Part shown: piece by piece, positions 41,468 to 49,471 of the stretch
Numbering within the stretch: position 1 is the first letter of the stretch
Layout of the letters: each line of letters begins with the position of its first letter
Assembly: GCF_030159595.1 (NCBI RefSeq)
Contig: NZ_BSKJ01000003.1
Span: forward strand, 310,001-374,000
Length of the DNA: 64,000 nucleotides
Reading direction: 5' to 3'
Source: Pseudomonas putida
Lineage (GTDB): Bacteria > Pseudomonadota > Gammaproteobacteria > Pseudomonadales > Pseudomonadaceae
Made by a program: the position numbers and the translations under genes
Notes under the pieces: generated by a model
Database searches by the model: none
The model's input: only the letters and a program-made list of their open reading frames with translations
Told to the model about the DNA's origin: nothing

Positions 41468-42830
41468 TACCACCTCCGCAGTGAGCGAGCAGCCGCCATC
41501 GCAAGCGACTCAGCAGCCGATTGGCCTCTATGAAGCCTTCCTGTTCTGGCTCAAGTTGGGCTTTATCAGCTTTGGCGGGCCCGCCGGGCAGATCTCGATC
41601 ATGCACCAAGAGCTGGTTGAGCGCCGGCGCTGGATTAGCGAAAAGCGGTTTCTGCACGCGCTGAACTACTGCATGTTGCTGCCAGGCCCTGAAGCTCAGC
41701 AGCTAGCCACCTACATCGGCTGGCTCATGCACCGCACTTGGGGCGGGGTAATTGCCGGCGCATTGTTCGTGCTGCCTTCGCTGTTCATCCTGATCGGTTT
41801 GTCGTGGGTCTACGTCGCCTTTGGCGAGGTACCGGTAGTCGCAGGGATTTTCTATGGCATCAAACCGGCGGTCACGGCGATTGTCGTCCACGCAGCCCAC
41901 CGGATTGGCTCGCGAGCCCTGAAAAATGGCTGGCTGTGGGCTATGGCCGGCGCCTCGTTCGTGGCGATCTTCGCCCTCAACGTGCCGTTCCCGCTGATCG
42001 TGCTGGTGGCCGCCATTATCGGCTATGTGGGTGGTCGCTTCGCCCCAAGCAAATTCGTGATCGGTGGCGGTCATGGGGCCGCGAAGAACAGCTATGGCCC
42101 GGCTCTGATCGATGACGACACCCCACCCCCTGAGCATGCCCATTTCAACTGGGGGCATCTGGTACGCCTGCTGCTGGTCGGTGCAGGGCTTTGGGCCCTG
42201 CCCATGGGGCTGCTGACGCTGTCGTTTGGCTGGGACGGCACCCTGACGCAAATGGGCTGGTTCTTCACCAAGGCCGCGCTGATGACCTTTGGTGGTGCGT
42301 ACGCTGTGCTGCCCTATGTCTACCAGGGCGCTGTCGGGCACTACGGGTGGCTGACGCCAACCCAGATGATCGATGGCCTCGCCTTGGGGGAAACCACGCC
42401 GGGGCCATTGATCATGGTGGTTGCTTTCGTCGGCTTCGTCGGTGGCTATGTGCATCCGATGTTTGGTGCGGAACACCCATTCCTTGCCGGCGCAGTCGCG
42501 GCGAGCCTCGTCACCTGGTTCACCTTCTTACCGTCGTTCATCTTCATCCTTGCCGGGGGGCCGATGGTGGAGTCGACTCACAACGAGATGAAATTCACCG
42601 CACCCCTGACGGGCATCACCGCTGCTGTGGTGGGGGTGATCCTGAACCTCGCCATGTTCTTCGGCTACCATGTGCTTTGGCCAAAGGGATTCAATGGGGC
42701 GTTTGACTGGCCTTCAGCTGTGATCGCGGTTGCTGCAGCAATTGCCCTGTTCCGTTTCAAGCGGGGTGTGATCCAGGTTCTAGTCGCTTGCGCTCTGGCA
42801 GGCATGGCAGTCCACATGTTGCGTGTTTGA
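41460..42830 (+). CDS. chrA: Chromate efflux transporter ChrA
   Basis: A 456-aa CHR-superfamily transporter, long (two-domain) form. Both halves carry the family motifs: FGGPAGQI and LLPGPEAQQLATYIG in the first, FTKAALMTFGGAYAVLPYV and GETTPGPLIMV in the second. About ten membrane segments are seen. It exports chromate from the cytoplasm. The ATG at 41460 overlaps the chrB stop. Confidence 0.93.
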   Translation: MVDTTSAVSEQPPSQATQQPIGLYEAFLFWLKLGFISFGGPAGQISIMHQELVERRRWISEKRFLHALNYCMLLPGPEAQQLATYIGWLMHRTWGGVIAGALFVLPSLFILIGLSWVYVAFGEVPVVAGIFYGIKPAVTAIVVHAAHRIGSRALKNGWLWAMAGASFVAIFALNVPFPLIVLVAAIIGYVGGRFAPSKFVIGGGHGAAKNSYGPALIDDDTPPPEHAHFNWGHLVRLLLVGAGLWALPMGLLTLSFGWDGTLTQMGWFFTKAALMTFGGAYAVLPYVYQGAVGHYGWLTPTQMIDGLALGETTPGPLIMVVAFVGFVGGYVHPMFGAEHPFLAGAVAASLVTWFTFLPSFIFILAGGPMVESTHNEMKFTAPLTGITAAVVGVILNLAMFFGYHVLWPKGFNGAFDWPSAVIAVAAAIALFRFKRGVIQVLVACALAGMAVHMLRV

Positions 42831-42884
42831 TCCCAGCCAGTTGCCGGCCGTCTTTTCATGACCCATCGCCTGCCGGCACCTTGG

Positions 42885-43343
42885 CTAGGCTCTGTACGAA
42901 AAGAGATGTCGCAAACACCGCATGGAACACGCCATTGAAACCATGGCGGCGTAGCTTTTCGCGAGCTTGTCGAAGCGCGTCACGATGCGGCGGTTCTCTT
43001 TCAGCCAACCGAACATGCGCTCGATGATGCTGCACTGTCGGTATTTGGGCCGATCAAACAGTCCGGGTAAGCCAGGCTTGGGTTTCGCTCTCAGGTGCAA
43101 GCGTTTAAGCATCTGATCGAATGTCCCCTGGTTTCGCCAACCCCGAAAGCGTTGATACACCGTTGACCACGGGCCAAAGCGCTCGGGCATATCTCGCCAC
43201 GCAGCACCCGAGCAGAGCACCCAGAGCACGCCATCAAGCATCAGGCGGTCGTTCAGCCGGAGTCGCCCCCGACCATGGGTTTCAGTAAAGAGATCAGCAA
43301 CCACAATCCAGGCTTCATCCGAGAGTTCGTAACGCTTTGCCAT
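42885..43343 (-). pseudogene. IS5-family transposase with deleted catalytic core
   Basis: 152 codons. The N-terminal part (YELSDEAWIVVADLF...DGVLWVLCSGAAWRDMPERFGPWSTVYQRFRGW) and the C-terminal part (FDRPKYRQCSIIERMFGWLKENRRIVTRFDKLAKSYAAMVS) are intact and in frame. They join at LHLRAKPKPGLP. The segment holding the first two Asp of the DDE triad (roughly 110-120 residues) is missing. It should be inactive but could still be mobilised in trans. AAAGGAAC supports ATG 43343. Confidence 0.82.
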
Positions 43344-43436
43344 CACAGAGTTCCTTTCCGTAGATGGCGGGGAACCCTACAGAATTTCAGCTTCCGAGGG
43401 GCGCCGATTCAGTTTCTCGGGATTTCGTACAGAACC
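42888..43436. mobile_element. Internally deleted IS5-family (IS427-like) element
   Basis: An element of about 550 bp bounded by imperfect terminal inverted repeats: left GGCTCTGTACGAAA, right (reverse complement) GGTTCTGTACGAAA. It contains a transposase frame missing its middle. Full elements of this type are about 850-900 bp. No clear target duplication remains. The right end replaces the 3' end of the acyltransferase gene. Confidence 0.75.
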
Positions 43437-44547
43437 TGATTAGTGTCTTGGATAAATAGTTGCTGAACTGTATTGATGGTTCGTCTATGAATCGGGTGAA
43501 CAAGTAGGATGCCCCTACTGTTATAGGGAGTAGAAGGGTCATGGCTACTATGAGTGATGTGCCGTAGCCGAGTGGTGAAAGGCTAATGATGATGAATGAT
43601 CCGAGGAATCCGATAAGGGTGAAGTGAATTAGATACATGGAGTACGAAATTCGTCCAAGGAAGGCGCAGGTCTTGGTCGTCAGTGCGCGCTGGAGTGATG
43701 GCAACCCAGAAAGCGCAATAATGCACAGGAAAGCACCTGTGATATGGGAAATGACAAAAAGATTTTTTAGGGGGATTGAGGATATTGGGCGCCATATCAG
43801 TAATTCTTGTCCAACATATGGAAATGCGCCTAAATACAGGCCTGCCGTTAGCGCGATAATCGATGTCGTTCGACTTAAAGAAACGCGATATCCAATGACG
43901 AGATCTGCCGCTAAGGTGCCGAGTACAAAGCCGAGTAGGTAGGAATCTTTCAGGATGACCACGAGGGCCGCATAGGCAATGATTCTCGCTCGGTATCTAC
44001 CCAGTATTGGCAGGAGCGCGAAAACCCCAAATGAACCTATGAGCTCAGTGCGAATTGTCCAAAGGACTCGATTGTAGTCTTGCTCTGCGAACAGAAACGT
44101 CCCTATTAGCCCTTGCCAAACAGCTGTTGTAATGCTGTCAAAGCCTGAGAAATATTCCTTTTTCGTATACCCAGATAATTCGGTGGTGGCTGCAAAATTT
44201 GAGCCGAATGAAATGTATATGAGGCATGGTATTAACGTAGAGGCCAGGGCTGGTATTGCCAGCCTGGGGTATCTCTTGATTGCTGCTTTCAGATACCAGG
44301 TTGAGCTATTTTTATTGAAGAAAGGTGCCGCCAGAACAAAACCGCTGAGCACGAAAAATATGGCTACCGCAAAGTTGCCATTGAATATAAGGTTGAGCGG
44401 GGAGGCCGATATCAGCGACTCACCGAAATGGTCAGGTGCTGCTCGGAAAAAAGCAGCAGGCAGATACAGCTGTACAAAGTGGCAAAATACTACAACCAGC
44501 GCTGCCAATCCGCGCAGCCCATCAAGATGTGAGTAGCGTTCGTTCAT
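43387..44547 (-). CDS. Membrane O-acyltransferase (acyltransferase 3 family)
   Basis: A 386-aa protein with about ten TM helices. The family motif is at the start: YSHLDGLRGLAALVVVFCHF with the catalytic-type His. RYPRLAIPALAST and FLGRISYSMYLIHF follow. Such enzymes O-acetylate surface polysaccharides such as O-antigen, a classic prophage seroconversion trait. DNA is A+T-rich compared with its surroundings. GGAAGG precedes ATG 44547. The last about 16 codons (from RFCTKSRETES on) lie in the IS inverted repeat, so the natural C-terminus has been replaced. Confidence 0.85.
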   Translation of the reverse strand: MNERYSHLDGLRGLAALVVVFCHFVQLYLPAAFFRAAPDHFGESLISASPLNLIFNGNFAVAIFFVLSGFVLAAPFFNKNSSTWYLKAAIKRYPRLAIPALASTLIPCLIYISFGSNFAATTELSGYTKKEYFSGFDSITTAVWQGLIGTFLFAEQDYNRVLWTIRTELIGSFGVFALLPILGRYRARIIAYAALVVILKDSYLLGFVLGTLAADLVIGYRVSLSRTTSIIALTAGLYLGAFPYVGQELLIWRPISSIPLKNLFVISHITGAFLCIIALSGLPSLQRALTTKTCAFLGRISYSMYLIHFTLIGFLGSFIIISLSPLGYGTSLIVAMTLLLPITVGASYLFTRFIDEPSIQFSNYLSKTLIRFCTKSRETESAPLGS

Positions 44548-44649
44548 CGGTAAGCCTTCCTTTTGACCGCGCGATTGTATTCGCAACACCTGGATTTTCC
44601 CAATACTTCGTTCACCGCAATCAAAAAATTCGATGGAATGGGAGGCAGC

Positions 44650-45062
44650 ATGGAACAACTGGTAATCCGCACCATCGGTGCTGGCCTGTTGATCCTGCTG
44701 GGCATTGCGCTCAAGCCGGCGCCGAGAAGGCCGTGAGCGATGCCAAGGCCAGCGCTGATGTCGACTACGCCGCGGCAAACCGGCTACAGCAGGAGCGCAA
44801 TGAGGCGATTTTTTCGTGTGGCATGAATGGTCAAAATATGAATGTGCAGGCATGCTTTAAGGATTCTGCCTTTAAGCTCACGACTCAAGAAGGCGGCAAG
44901 CTCTACAATATTTATAATATTTTACAGGCTGGCTCGATGGAGAACGATGGTCTTCATATCGACTTGCCTAAGAGCTTTGAGGTGGCAGCCCGGAATAGCC
45001 ACACTATTTTGGTGCTTGCGGTTACCATTAAGGACTCAGACGGGAAAACACTTTACTGCTGA
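44650..45062 (+). pseudogene. Frameshifted phage-like membrane-anchored protein gene
   Basis: ATG 44650, behind GGGAGGCAGC, starts MEQLVIRTIGAGLLILLGIALKP (a TM anchor) but the frame stops soon after at about 44736. A second frame, open across the junction, continues with GAEKAVSDAKASADVDYAAANRLQQERNEAI and a soluble domain to 45062. The natural product was probably TM plus helix plus domain, as in phage lysis-accessory proteins. The shift lies about 44711-44730. GTG 44733 could restart translation of the second part. Confidence 0.55.
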
Positions 45063-45298
45063 TCTGCAGGGGCAATAGGGTGCCGTATGCCTGGGTGGGG
45101 GTGTTGAGGCTGTCTGAAACGGCCCGAAAGCATCTCGGTTTTACTGGGTGAACGTCGTTGTAACTGGACGAACTGTATTAGAGCGGACGCTTTGTTCAAG
45201 GCCCAGATCCTGGTCCTGGCGGTTGTGGCGCATCGCCAGTACGCTGGGTATCATCTTGAGTTGCCAGACTCGCGCAACCAATCAAGGATGAAACCGGC

Positions 45299-46987
45299 AT
45301 GTCCGACGCACTTCCCAAGGACCTCTTCAAGCGCTATCGGCGCCCGGGAAAGCTCAAGGCTTTGCCCGGGCTGATCAAACAACGGCTGATGACACACGAA
45401 CCCAAAGCGCGCGGCTTGTGGCTTTTAACCGCTGTCACGCTGTGTTACCTGTTTGTCGAATTCGCTTTCAGTGCCACGCTGCTGGGCGTCATGGCGGGTA
45501 ACGATAGCCACGATATAGAAAGAGCCGAGCAGTTCGGGCGGGTGCTGTCAGGGTTTGCCGTAGCACTGCTGTTCTGGCCTGTTGTCTTCGCGCGTTCGCG
45601 TGACTGGGGGCTCATCGGAGGGATACTGGTTTTGGGTTCGGCTGCGGTCATTTACGCGGTTGCCCAAGGCGAGCGAAAACTGATCGATACGCTGGTTGAG
45701 CGGTCGACGGCCGAGAGCCGTGCTGCTGCCGTAACCGGCACACTGCTTCGCCAGGGCCTGGCTACAAACACCATCAACGCCGACATGCTTGAGGGCCTGT
45801 GGTCTGGGGCGACGTCGCAATCGACAGCCGGTAAGGCCTTTGTCAGCGTAGTGGCCTACATTGCCACGGAATCTGACTCGGCACTTGCTCAGACGCTGGT
45901 ACTTGCACCCGATGTAGTCCGGGGGGTAATTGAGCAGGACACGGGTGGTCTCGACAGCGAGTATCAACGTTACCTTGAAAGCCAGGCCAGCATCCGCGAT
46001 CGCTACAATTACCGCTATGTGCAAGGCTTGGCGGATTTCCGCAAGGAGATGAACAAGGTCCCGGCCCGCGCGAACCGCATGTGGGAGGATTACCTGGACC
46101 GCCTGGACGCCAAGAACCGCGACTGGGGGCGGGCCCGGATCGGGCGCGCGCGAACAGGCAACGAGCTGGTGCCGGCCTTTGTTGCCCCGCGGGTTCGTGC
46201 CGAGGTGCGCAAGATGGGGCTCGACGTGAAGGACTCGTGGCGCACGGGCGACAAGGCGACTTTCGTGCGCCTGGCCGAGTCGAAGCTGCGCAAGCACATG
46301 CAAGAATCGCTGGCTAAGGAGCTGGACGGCTTGCCCTACAACCTGTCGCTGGCGGCCTTTGCTGCTCACCCGACCGTGCAACGCAAATGGCGACTGCAAC
46401 TGCATTATCCCGAGAACGTCAGCGGTTTGTCCTTGGCCGGCCTGAGCCGTGAACAATTCGAGCAACGCTATTACCAGCGCGCGCTCAGCGGCCGTACCCG
46501 CGACGGGCTGGAAAAGTACGCCGGCCAGGTTGCCGACTACCGTGACGGTGGCCCGCGTGAGGCCGAGGGCAAGAAGGCCTATGAAGCCATGATTGCGCCG
46601 GTGTTCGCCCTGACCCTGTCTTTGCTTGGCGCGATGGTTCACCTGGGCAAGTCAGCCTTGCTGCTGATTCAGGTGAAGTCCGGGTGGCGCTTCAAGAATG
46701 CGCTGATCAAGTCATGTTGCCTGGGGAGCGGGATACTGCTGGTGCTGCTGCTGGGGCGGGTGTTCATCAGTACCGACCTGACCTCGCACCCGACATACCA
46801 GGCCTGGATCCGAGCGGGCGGCCAGCAGAGCGCCGGTGCTTATGCCCTCGATACCATGATCAAAGTGGAGACGCTGGCTTATCCGGTGCTCAATGTGCCC
46901 CGGCAGATGATTCTGTTCGTGGTCAAGGCGGTCGACGAGCGAGCACGCGCTCAAAGGGCGCAAGCGCGCTTGAACATGGGGTCTTAA
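45299..46987 (+). CDS. Large membrane protein of unknown function
   Basis: A 562-aa protein. Two or three N-terminal TM helices (WLLTAVTLCYLFVEFAFSATLLGVM, FAVALLFWPVVFA, LIGGILVLGSAAVIYAVA) precede a large charged domain of about 300 residues (FRKEMNKVPARANRMWEDYLDRLDAKNRDWGRARIG...). Two more TM segments follow (FALTLSLLGAMVHLGKSALLLI, GSGILLVLLLGRVFI). No family recognised. It stands alone; the 45063-45298 gap shows no clear promoter or gene. Size and layout suggest an envelope protein. Confidence 0.7.
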   Translation: MSDALPKDLFKRYRRPGKLKALPGLIKQRLMTHEPKARGLWLLTAVTLCYLFVEFAFSATLLGVMAGNDSHDIERAEQFGRVLSGFAVALLFWPVVFARSRDWGLIGGILVLGSAAVIYAVAQGERKLIDTLVERSTAESRAAAVTGTLLRQGLATNTINADMLEGLWSGATSQSTAGKAFVSVVAYIATESDSALAQTLVLAPDVVRGVIEQDTGGLDSEYQRYLESQASIRDRYNYRYVQGLADFRKEMNKVPARANRMWEDYLDRLDAKNRDWGRARIGRARTGNELVPAFVAPRVRAEVRKMGLDVKDSWRTGDKATFVRLAESKLRKHMQESLAKELDGLPYNLSLAAFAAHPTVQRKWRLQLHYPENVSGLSLAGLSREQFEQRYYQRALSGRTRDGLEKYAGQVADYRDGGPREAEGKKAYEAMIAPVFALTLSLLGAMVHLGKSALLLIQVKSGWRFKNALIKSCCLGSGILLVLLLGRVFISTDLTSHPTYQAWIRAGGQQSAGAYALDTMIKVETLAYPVLNVPRQMILFVVKAVDERARAQRAQARLNMGS

Positions 46988-47009
46988 GTGCACGGCCCCG
47001 GAATGTAAT

Positions 47010-47140
47010 GGTTGGACGTACAGCTTGCTCGTACCCGTTTTTGTACCAGAGGCTGTGTTTTTGAGGGGGGTGCAACGTTTTGTCGAGGGCTGGAAGGCGC
47101 GTAAATATAGGCGTTCTCCACTTTCGGAAACTCGCCTGAA
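47010..47140 (+). repeat. Repeated module, copy B
   Basis: Similar to 36199-36320 in the same orientation. The LexA box of copy A is degenerate here (ends ACAG but lacks CTGT). A 68-codon frame (47025-47231, TTG start) reads through it on the plus strand, but is not conserved as a frame in copy A. Apart from this module and the terminator, I see nothing in 46988-47534. Confidence 0.6.
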
Positions 47141-47380
47141 AAATGCATACAACGCGCGGCGAAGAAACGCATCAAGAGGCCATGAGGTATGCCGCTACGC
47201 CCTTGGCCAAGCGCCAAGGCTTCCAAAGTGAAAGATGATCGAACCATCGGCCAGCGTTGCCGGCCAGCCCTGCAACCGCGATGTAGACGAACCACTTTCG
47301 CAGCACTCTGGACAACTTTCTTTTCATGAATCGCAACAATCGGCACACCATTGAAAAATGGTCCTGTCACAAAAACGAAA

Positions 47381-47403
47381 AAGCCCAACATCGTGTTGGG
47401 CTT
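47381..47403 (-). terminator. Rho-independent terminator (minus strand)
   Basis: AAGCCCAACA and TGTTGGGCTT pair over 10 bp around TCG; on the minus strand a T run follows. It would end the 47535-48007 gene pair. Confidence 0.75.
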
Positions 47404-47534
47404 CAGCGTCACTCCTCAACACCAGCAGGAATGACAGGATCGGGCAAATCTACGACACGGCGCCCTGATACTGCAAGCCCTATCGAGCGCCTCTTTCATG
47501 CAACGGCGCAATGCGGACCGAGCCGCTGCTGGCG

Positions 47535-47771
47535 CTAGCCTTCAGGAGGCGTGATGCCGCATACGAACTCATTCGAGCCAAGGCGATGTGAACCGTACTC
47601 CACGACATAGCCCGCTCCGAGGCGCTCAGCCTCCGCGTTGGCTGTCACCTGGTCGGCATAGACGTCGACAAAATGCCATGGATGTCTATCCCGGAGGACA
47701 CCCCATCCAAGTACCCAGCCCTCCTTGCCGGGATCTGGAGGCAGGTTTCTCGCCATGCTACGAATAACCAT
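47535..47771 (-). CDS. Small hypothetical protein, second of a pair
   Basis: A 78-aa protein (MVIRSMARNLPPDPGKEGWVLGWGVLRDRHPWHFVDVYADQVTANAEAERLGAGYVVEYGS). It starts at 47771, sharing one base with the stop of the upstream gene (TGATG), so the two are translationally coupled. It is probably soluble and regulatory, in the accessory region of the second element. Family unknown. Confidence 0.55.
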   Translation of the reverse strand: MVIRSMARNLPPDPGKEGWVLGWGVLRDRHPWHFVDVYADQVTANAEAERLGAGYVVEYGSHRLGSNEFVCGITPPEG

Positions 47772-48007
47772 CAATCTGTCCGTAATATGGGGAACTGCTC
47801 CGCTGGATTGCGTGATTCGGCGTTCATCAAGTCGCACGCAGCTGCAGCCTGGGACTTATTGACAAAGCCGCGCCTGAGTCGTTGTTTCTCCTGGTTGTCG
47901 TAGATGTCGAAGCCGCCCGACGTGGTAGTGGCATAGAACCGGTTGCCAATGCGGAAGGACTCGCCTTCCACTGGCACAGCAGGAACGATCACGAATCTTG
48001 GTTGCAT
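47771..48007 (-). CDS. Small hypothetical protein, first of a pair
   Basis: A 78-aa protein (MQPRFVIVPAVPVEGESFRIGNRFYATTTSGGFDIYDNQEKQRLRRGFVNKSQAAAACDLMNAE) with a strong GGGGAGG site. Pattern and size resemble small accessory proteins of Pseudomonas prophages; function unknown. Upstream (48008-48193) lie an ATTAGTCT/AGACTAAT inverted repeat (48035 and 48080) and a 10-bp hairpin at 48136-48173. Confidence 0.6.
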   Translation of the reverse strand: MQPRFVIVPAVPVEGESFRIGNRFYATTTSGGFDIYDNQEKQRLRRGFVNKSQAAAACDLMNAESRNPAEQFPILRTD

Positions 48008-48135
48008 GTTTCACGCCTCCCCAGGCAGATAGCTAATTATTAGTCTGATACCGGGAAGGCAACAATATGACTCATCGAGACTAATCAATGGCGTGGCGTG
48101 TCACGCCTGTTCGCCATTAGCTGCGGGCAGTCGGT

Positions 48136-48173
48136 ATCCCGATGCAACCTGTGACGGGGTGGGGCATCGGGAT
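48136..48173. repeat. 10-bp inverted repeat (hairpin)
   Basis: ATCCCGATGC and GCATCGGGAT flank an 18-base loop just 3' of the polysaccharide lyase gene. There is no T run; it may be a transcript-end stabiliser. Confidence 0.5.
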
Positions 48174-48193
48174 CTCTTGCCGGCTTTCGACGC

Positions 48194-48868
48194 TCAGCGG
48201 TGGATCAGCGACAACTCGCTGATAATACAGATCGAACCGTCATCGGCGGGTGTCGAGTCGGTGTAGTCCACCTGGTTGTAGATGCCGCCGTGGAACTCGA
48301 ACAGGCGTGACGCCCAGGTATTGTCCAGCTGCAAATCACCCGACGAGCCTGATACGCCATTGCATTTGGCCGTTACGTTGACCATGCCATCTGACGTGGT
48401 GTGGATGCTCACATTGAACGTCGCCCCCAGTGGCACCCCTTTCAGCACTGTCGAGTTCACCGGGTCGGCCTGGTTGTAGGTGCGCCGAAACCCCAACGTG
48501 ATGTTGCCCTTGTTCCAGAACACTTTCACGGGCGGGCTATCGTCCCCACGCACGTGCATCTGGGCAATGACCACCTTTTGCGCCGAGTTGACCTTGGTCA
48601 ACGTCATTGCCTGGCGGTTCCAGTGATCCTGGGCACTGGCCAGTGTCCAGTCTTCAGTTTCTGTCCATTCGCAGCGGGTCCTGCGGGTGCTTTTGCTTGA
48701 AGCACCTTTGGTGGGGGCTGAGAACTGGATCGAACCGTCGCTGAGCACTTTCACGATATCCGGAAACCGGACAATCGCTTCGGCGCCGTTGAGTTCGAGG
48801 GCTACGCGATTGGTCGAGGATACGGCTACTGGCGTGGCGATGGTCAGGTTACTGATGTCTACCGTCAT
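48194..48868 (-). CDS. Polysaccharide lyase family 7-like protein (alginate lyase fold)
   Basis: A 224-aa beta-jelly-roll protein with the three PL7 signatures in order but altered. RRTRCEW (63-68) stands where RTELR-type is usual, QMH (103-105) replaces QIH or QVH, and LFEFHGGIYNQV replaces YFKAGxYNQ. It would cleave uronic-acid polymers such as alginate. There is no signal peptide, so export would need cell lysis or phage/bacteriocin release. ATG 48868 is supported by CAGGAG. Tandem operators of the second repressor lie upstream. Confidence 0.75.
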   Translation of the reverse strand: MTVDISNLTIATPVAVSSTNRVALELNGAEAIVRFPDIVKVLSDGSIQFSAPTKGASSKSTRRTRCEWTETEDWTLASAQDHWNRQAMTLTKVNSAQKVVIAQMHVRGDDSPPVKVFWNKGNITLGFRRTYNQADPVNSTVLKGVPLGATFNVSIHTTSDGMVNVTAKCNGVSGSSGDLQLDNTWASRLFEFHGGIYNQVDYTDSTPADDGSICIISELSLIHR

Positions 48869-48942
48869 GAGAACTCCTGGCAAAAAGCTGGGGTTGGGTG
48901 GGGTGTGCTCTGGCTGCCGGGGTGGTGGCTGCTGGAATGAAG

Positions 48943-48982
48943 TTAGCGGCAAGCTAAATTATGCTCAATAGCTTTCGGCTAA
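48943..48982. promoter_or_regulatory. Tandem repressor operators upstream of PL7 gene
   Basis: TTAGC-GGCAA-GCTAA (48943-48957) and ATAGC-TTTCG-GCTAA (48968-48982) match the TTAGC-N5-GCTAA palindromes at the second repressor gene. They are inferred to put the lyase gene under that repressor. Confidence 0.72.
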
Positions 48983-49078
48983 ATAAATTTCGCTTTGCGA
49001 CAAATTACCCGTTAGCGAAATTTTTCAGCGCCAGGGCTTTACGCTGGATTTGGCGGTAAGATAAGCTCTCCTCGAATA

Positions 49079-49094
49079 CTGTACGAATATACAG
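49079..49094. promoter_or_regulatory. LexA box upstream of DUF1654 gene
   Basis: CTGTACGAATATACAG fits CTGT-N8-ACAG and ends 16 bp before the ATG at 49111. Confidence 0.85.
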
Positions 49095-49110
49095 CTATCG
49101 GGATGAGAGT

Positions 49111-49434
49111 ATGCCTATGCACATGAAATCAGCACCCCACCCGCCCCAGGCGATGACCGGAATAGAACGGCTTAGCCTGAGGGTCTCGTCGATGATCAAC
49201 CACCCGCTTGCGCAGACGCAGCGTTGGGTCTTGGTGCATCGCCTGGATACCGACGGTGATGCGGAATGGGAGGAAGTCATGGGTCTGCTGTCCGACACGC
49301 CCGAGTTGGACCTGACCTTCAACGACGACGAGAGCGTTACCGTGCGTTGGGCGCGCAGCAGCCTGGAACAGCGCGACGACTTTATCGTTGAGCAGGACAG
49401 CAAGCAGGAGGTGGAAGAGGAGGCGCCTTTCTGA
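49111..49434 (+). CDS. DUF1654 protein, SOS-controlled
   Basis: A 107-aa protein with the DUF1654 layout: GIERLSLRVSSMINHPLAQTQRWVLVHRLDTDGDAEWEEVMGLLSD, then a short beta region and acidic tail. The family is found mainly in Pseudomonas and its function is unknown to me. A LexA box directly upstream predicts induction by DNA damage. It lies between the lyase and repressor genes, and a terminator follows. Confidence 0.78.
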   Translation: MPMHMKSAPHPPQAMTGIERLSLRVSSMINHPLAQTQRWVLVHRLDTDGDAEWEEVMGLLSDTPELDLTFNDDESVTVRWARSSLEQRDDFIVEQDSKQEVEEEAPF

Positions 49435-49445
49435 GCATCATGAAA

Positions 49446-49466
49446 AGCCCGCCTGTGGGCGGGCTT
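49446..49466. terminator. Bidirectional terminator between convergent genes
   Basis: AGCCCGCC TGTG GGCGGGCT lies between the DUF1654 gene and the repressor 3' end, with A- and T-rich flanks. Confidence 0.7.
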
Positions 49467-49471
49467 CGACA

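Noticed and set aside
44437..44649. Upstream extension of the plus-strand frame ending at 45062
   Set aside because: This part lies antisense to the acyltransferase start and its translation is not protein-like. The real N-terminus is the TM segment from 44650 in another frame.
47025..47231. A 68-codon plus-strand ORF with TTG start through module B
   Set aside because: The reading frame is not maintained in module A, where a stop interrupts it; no ribosome site.
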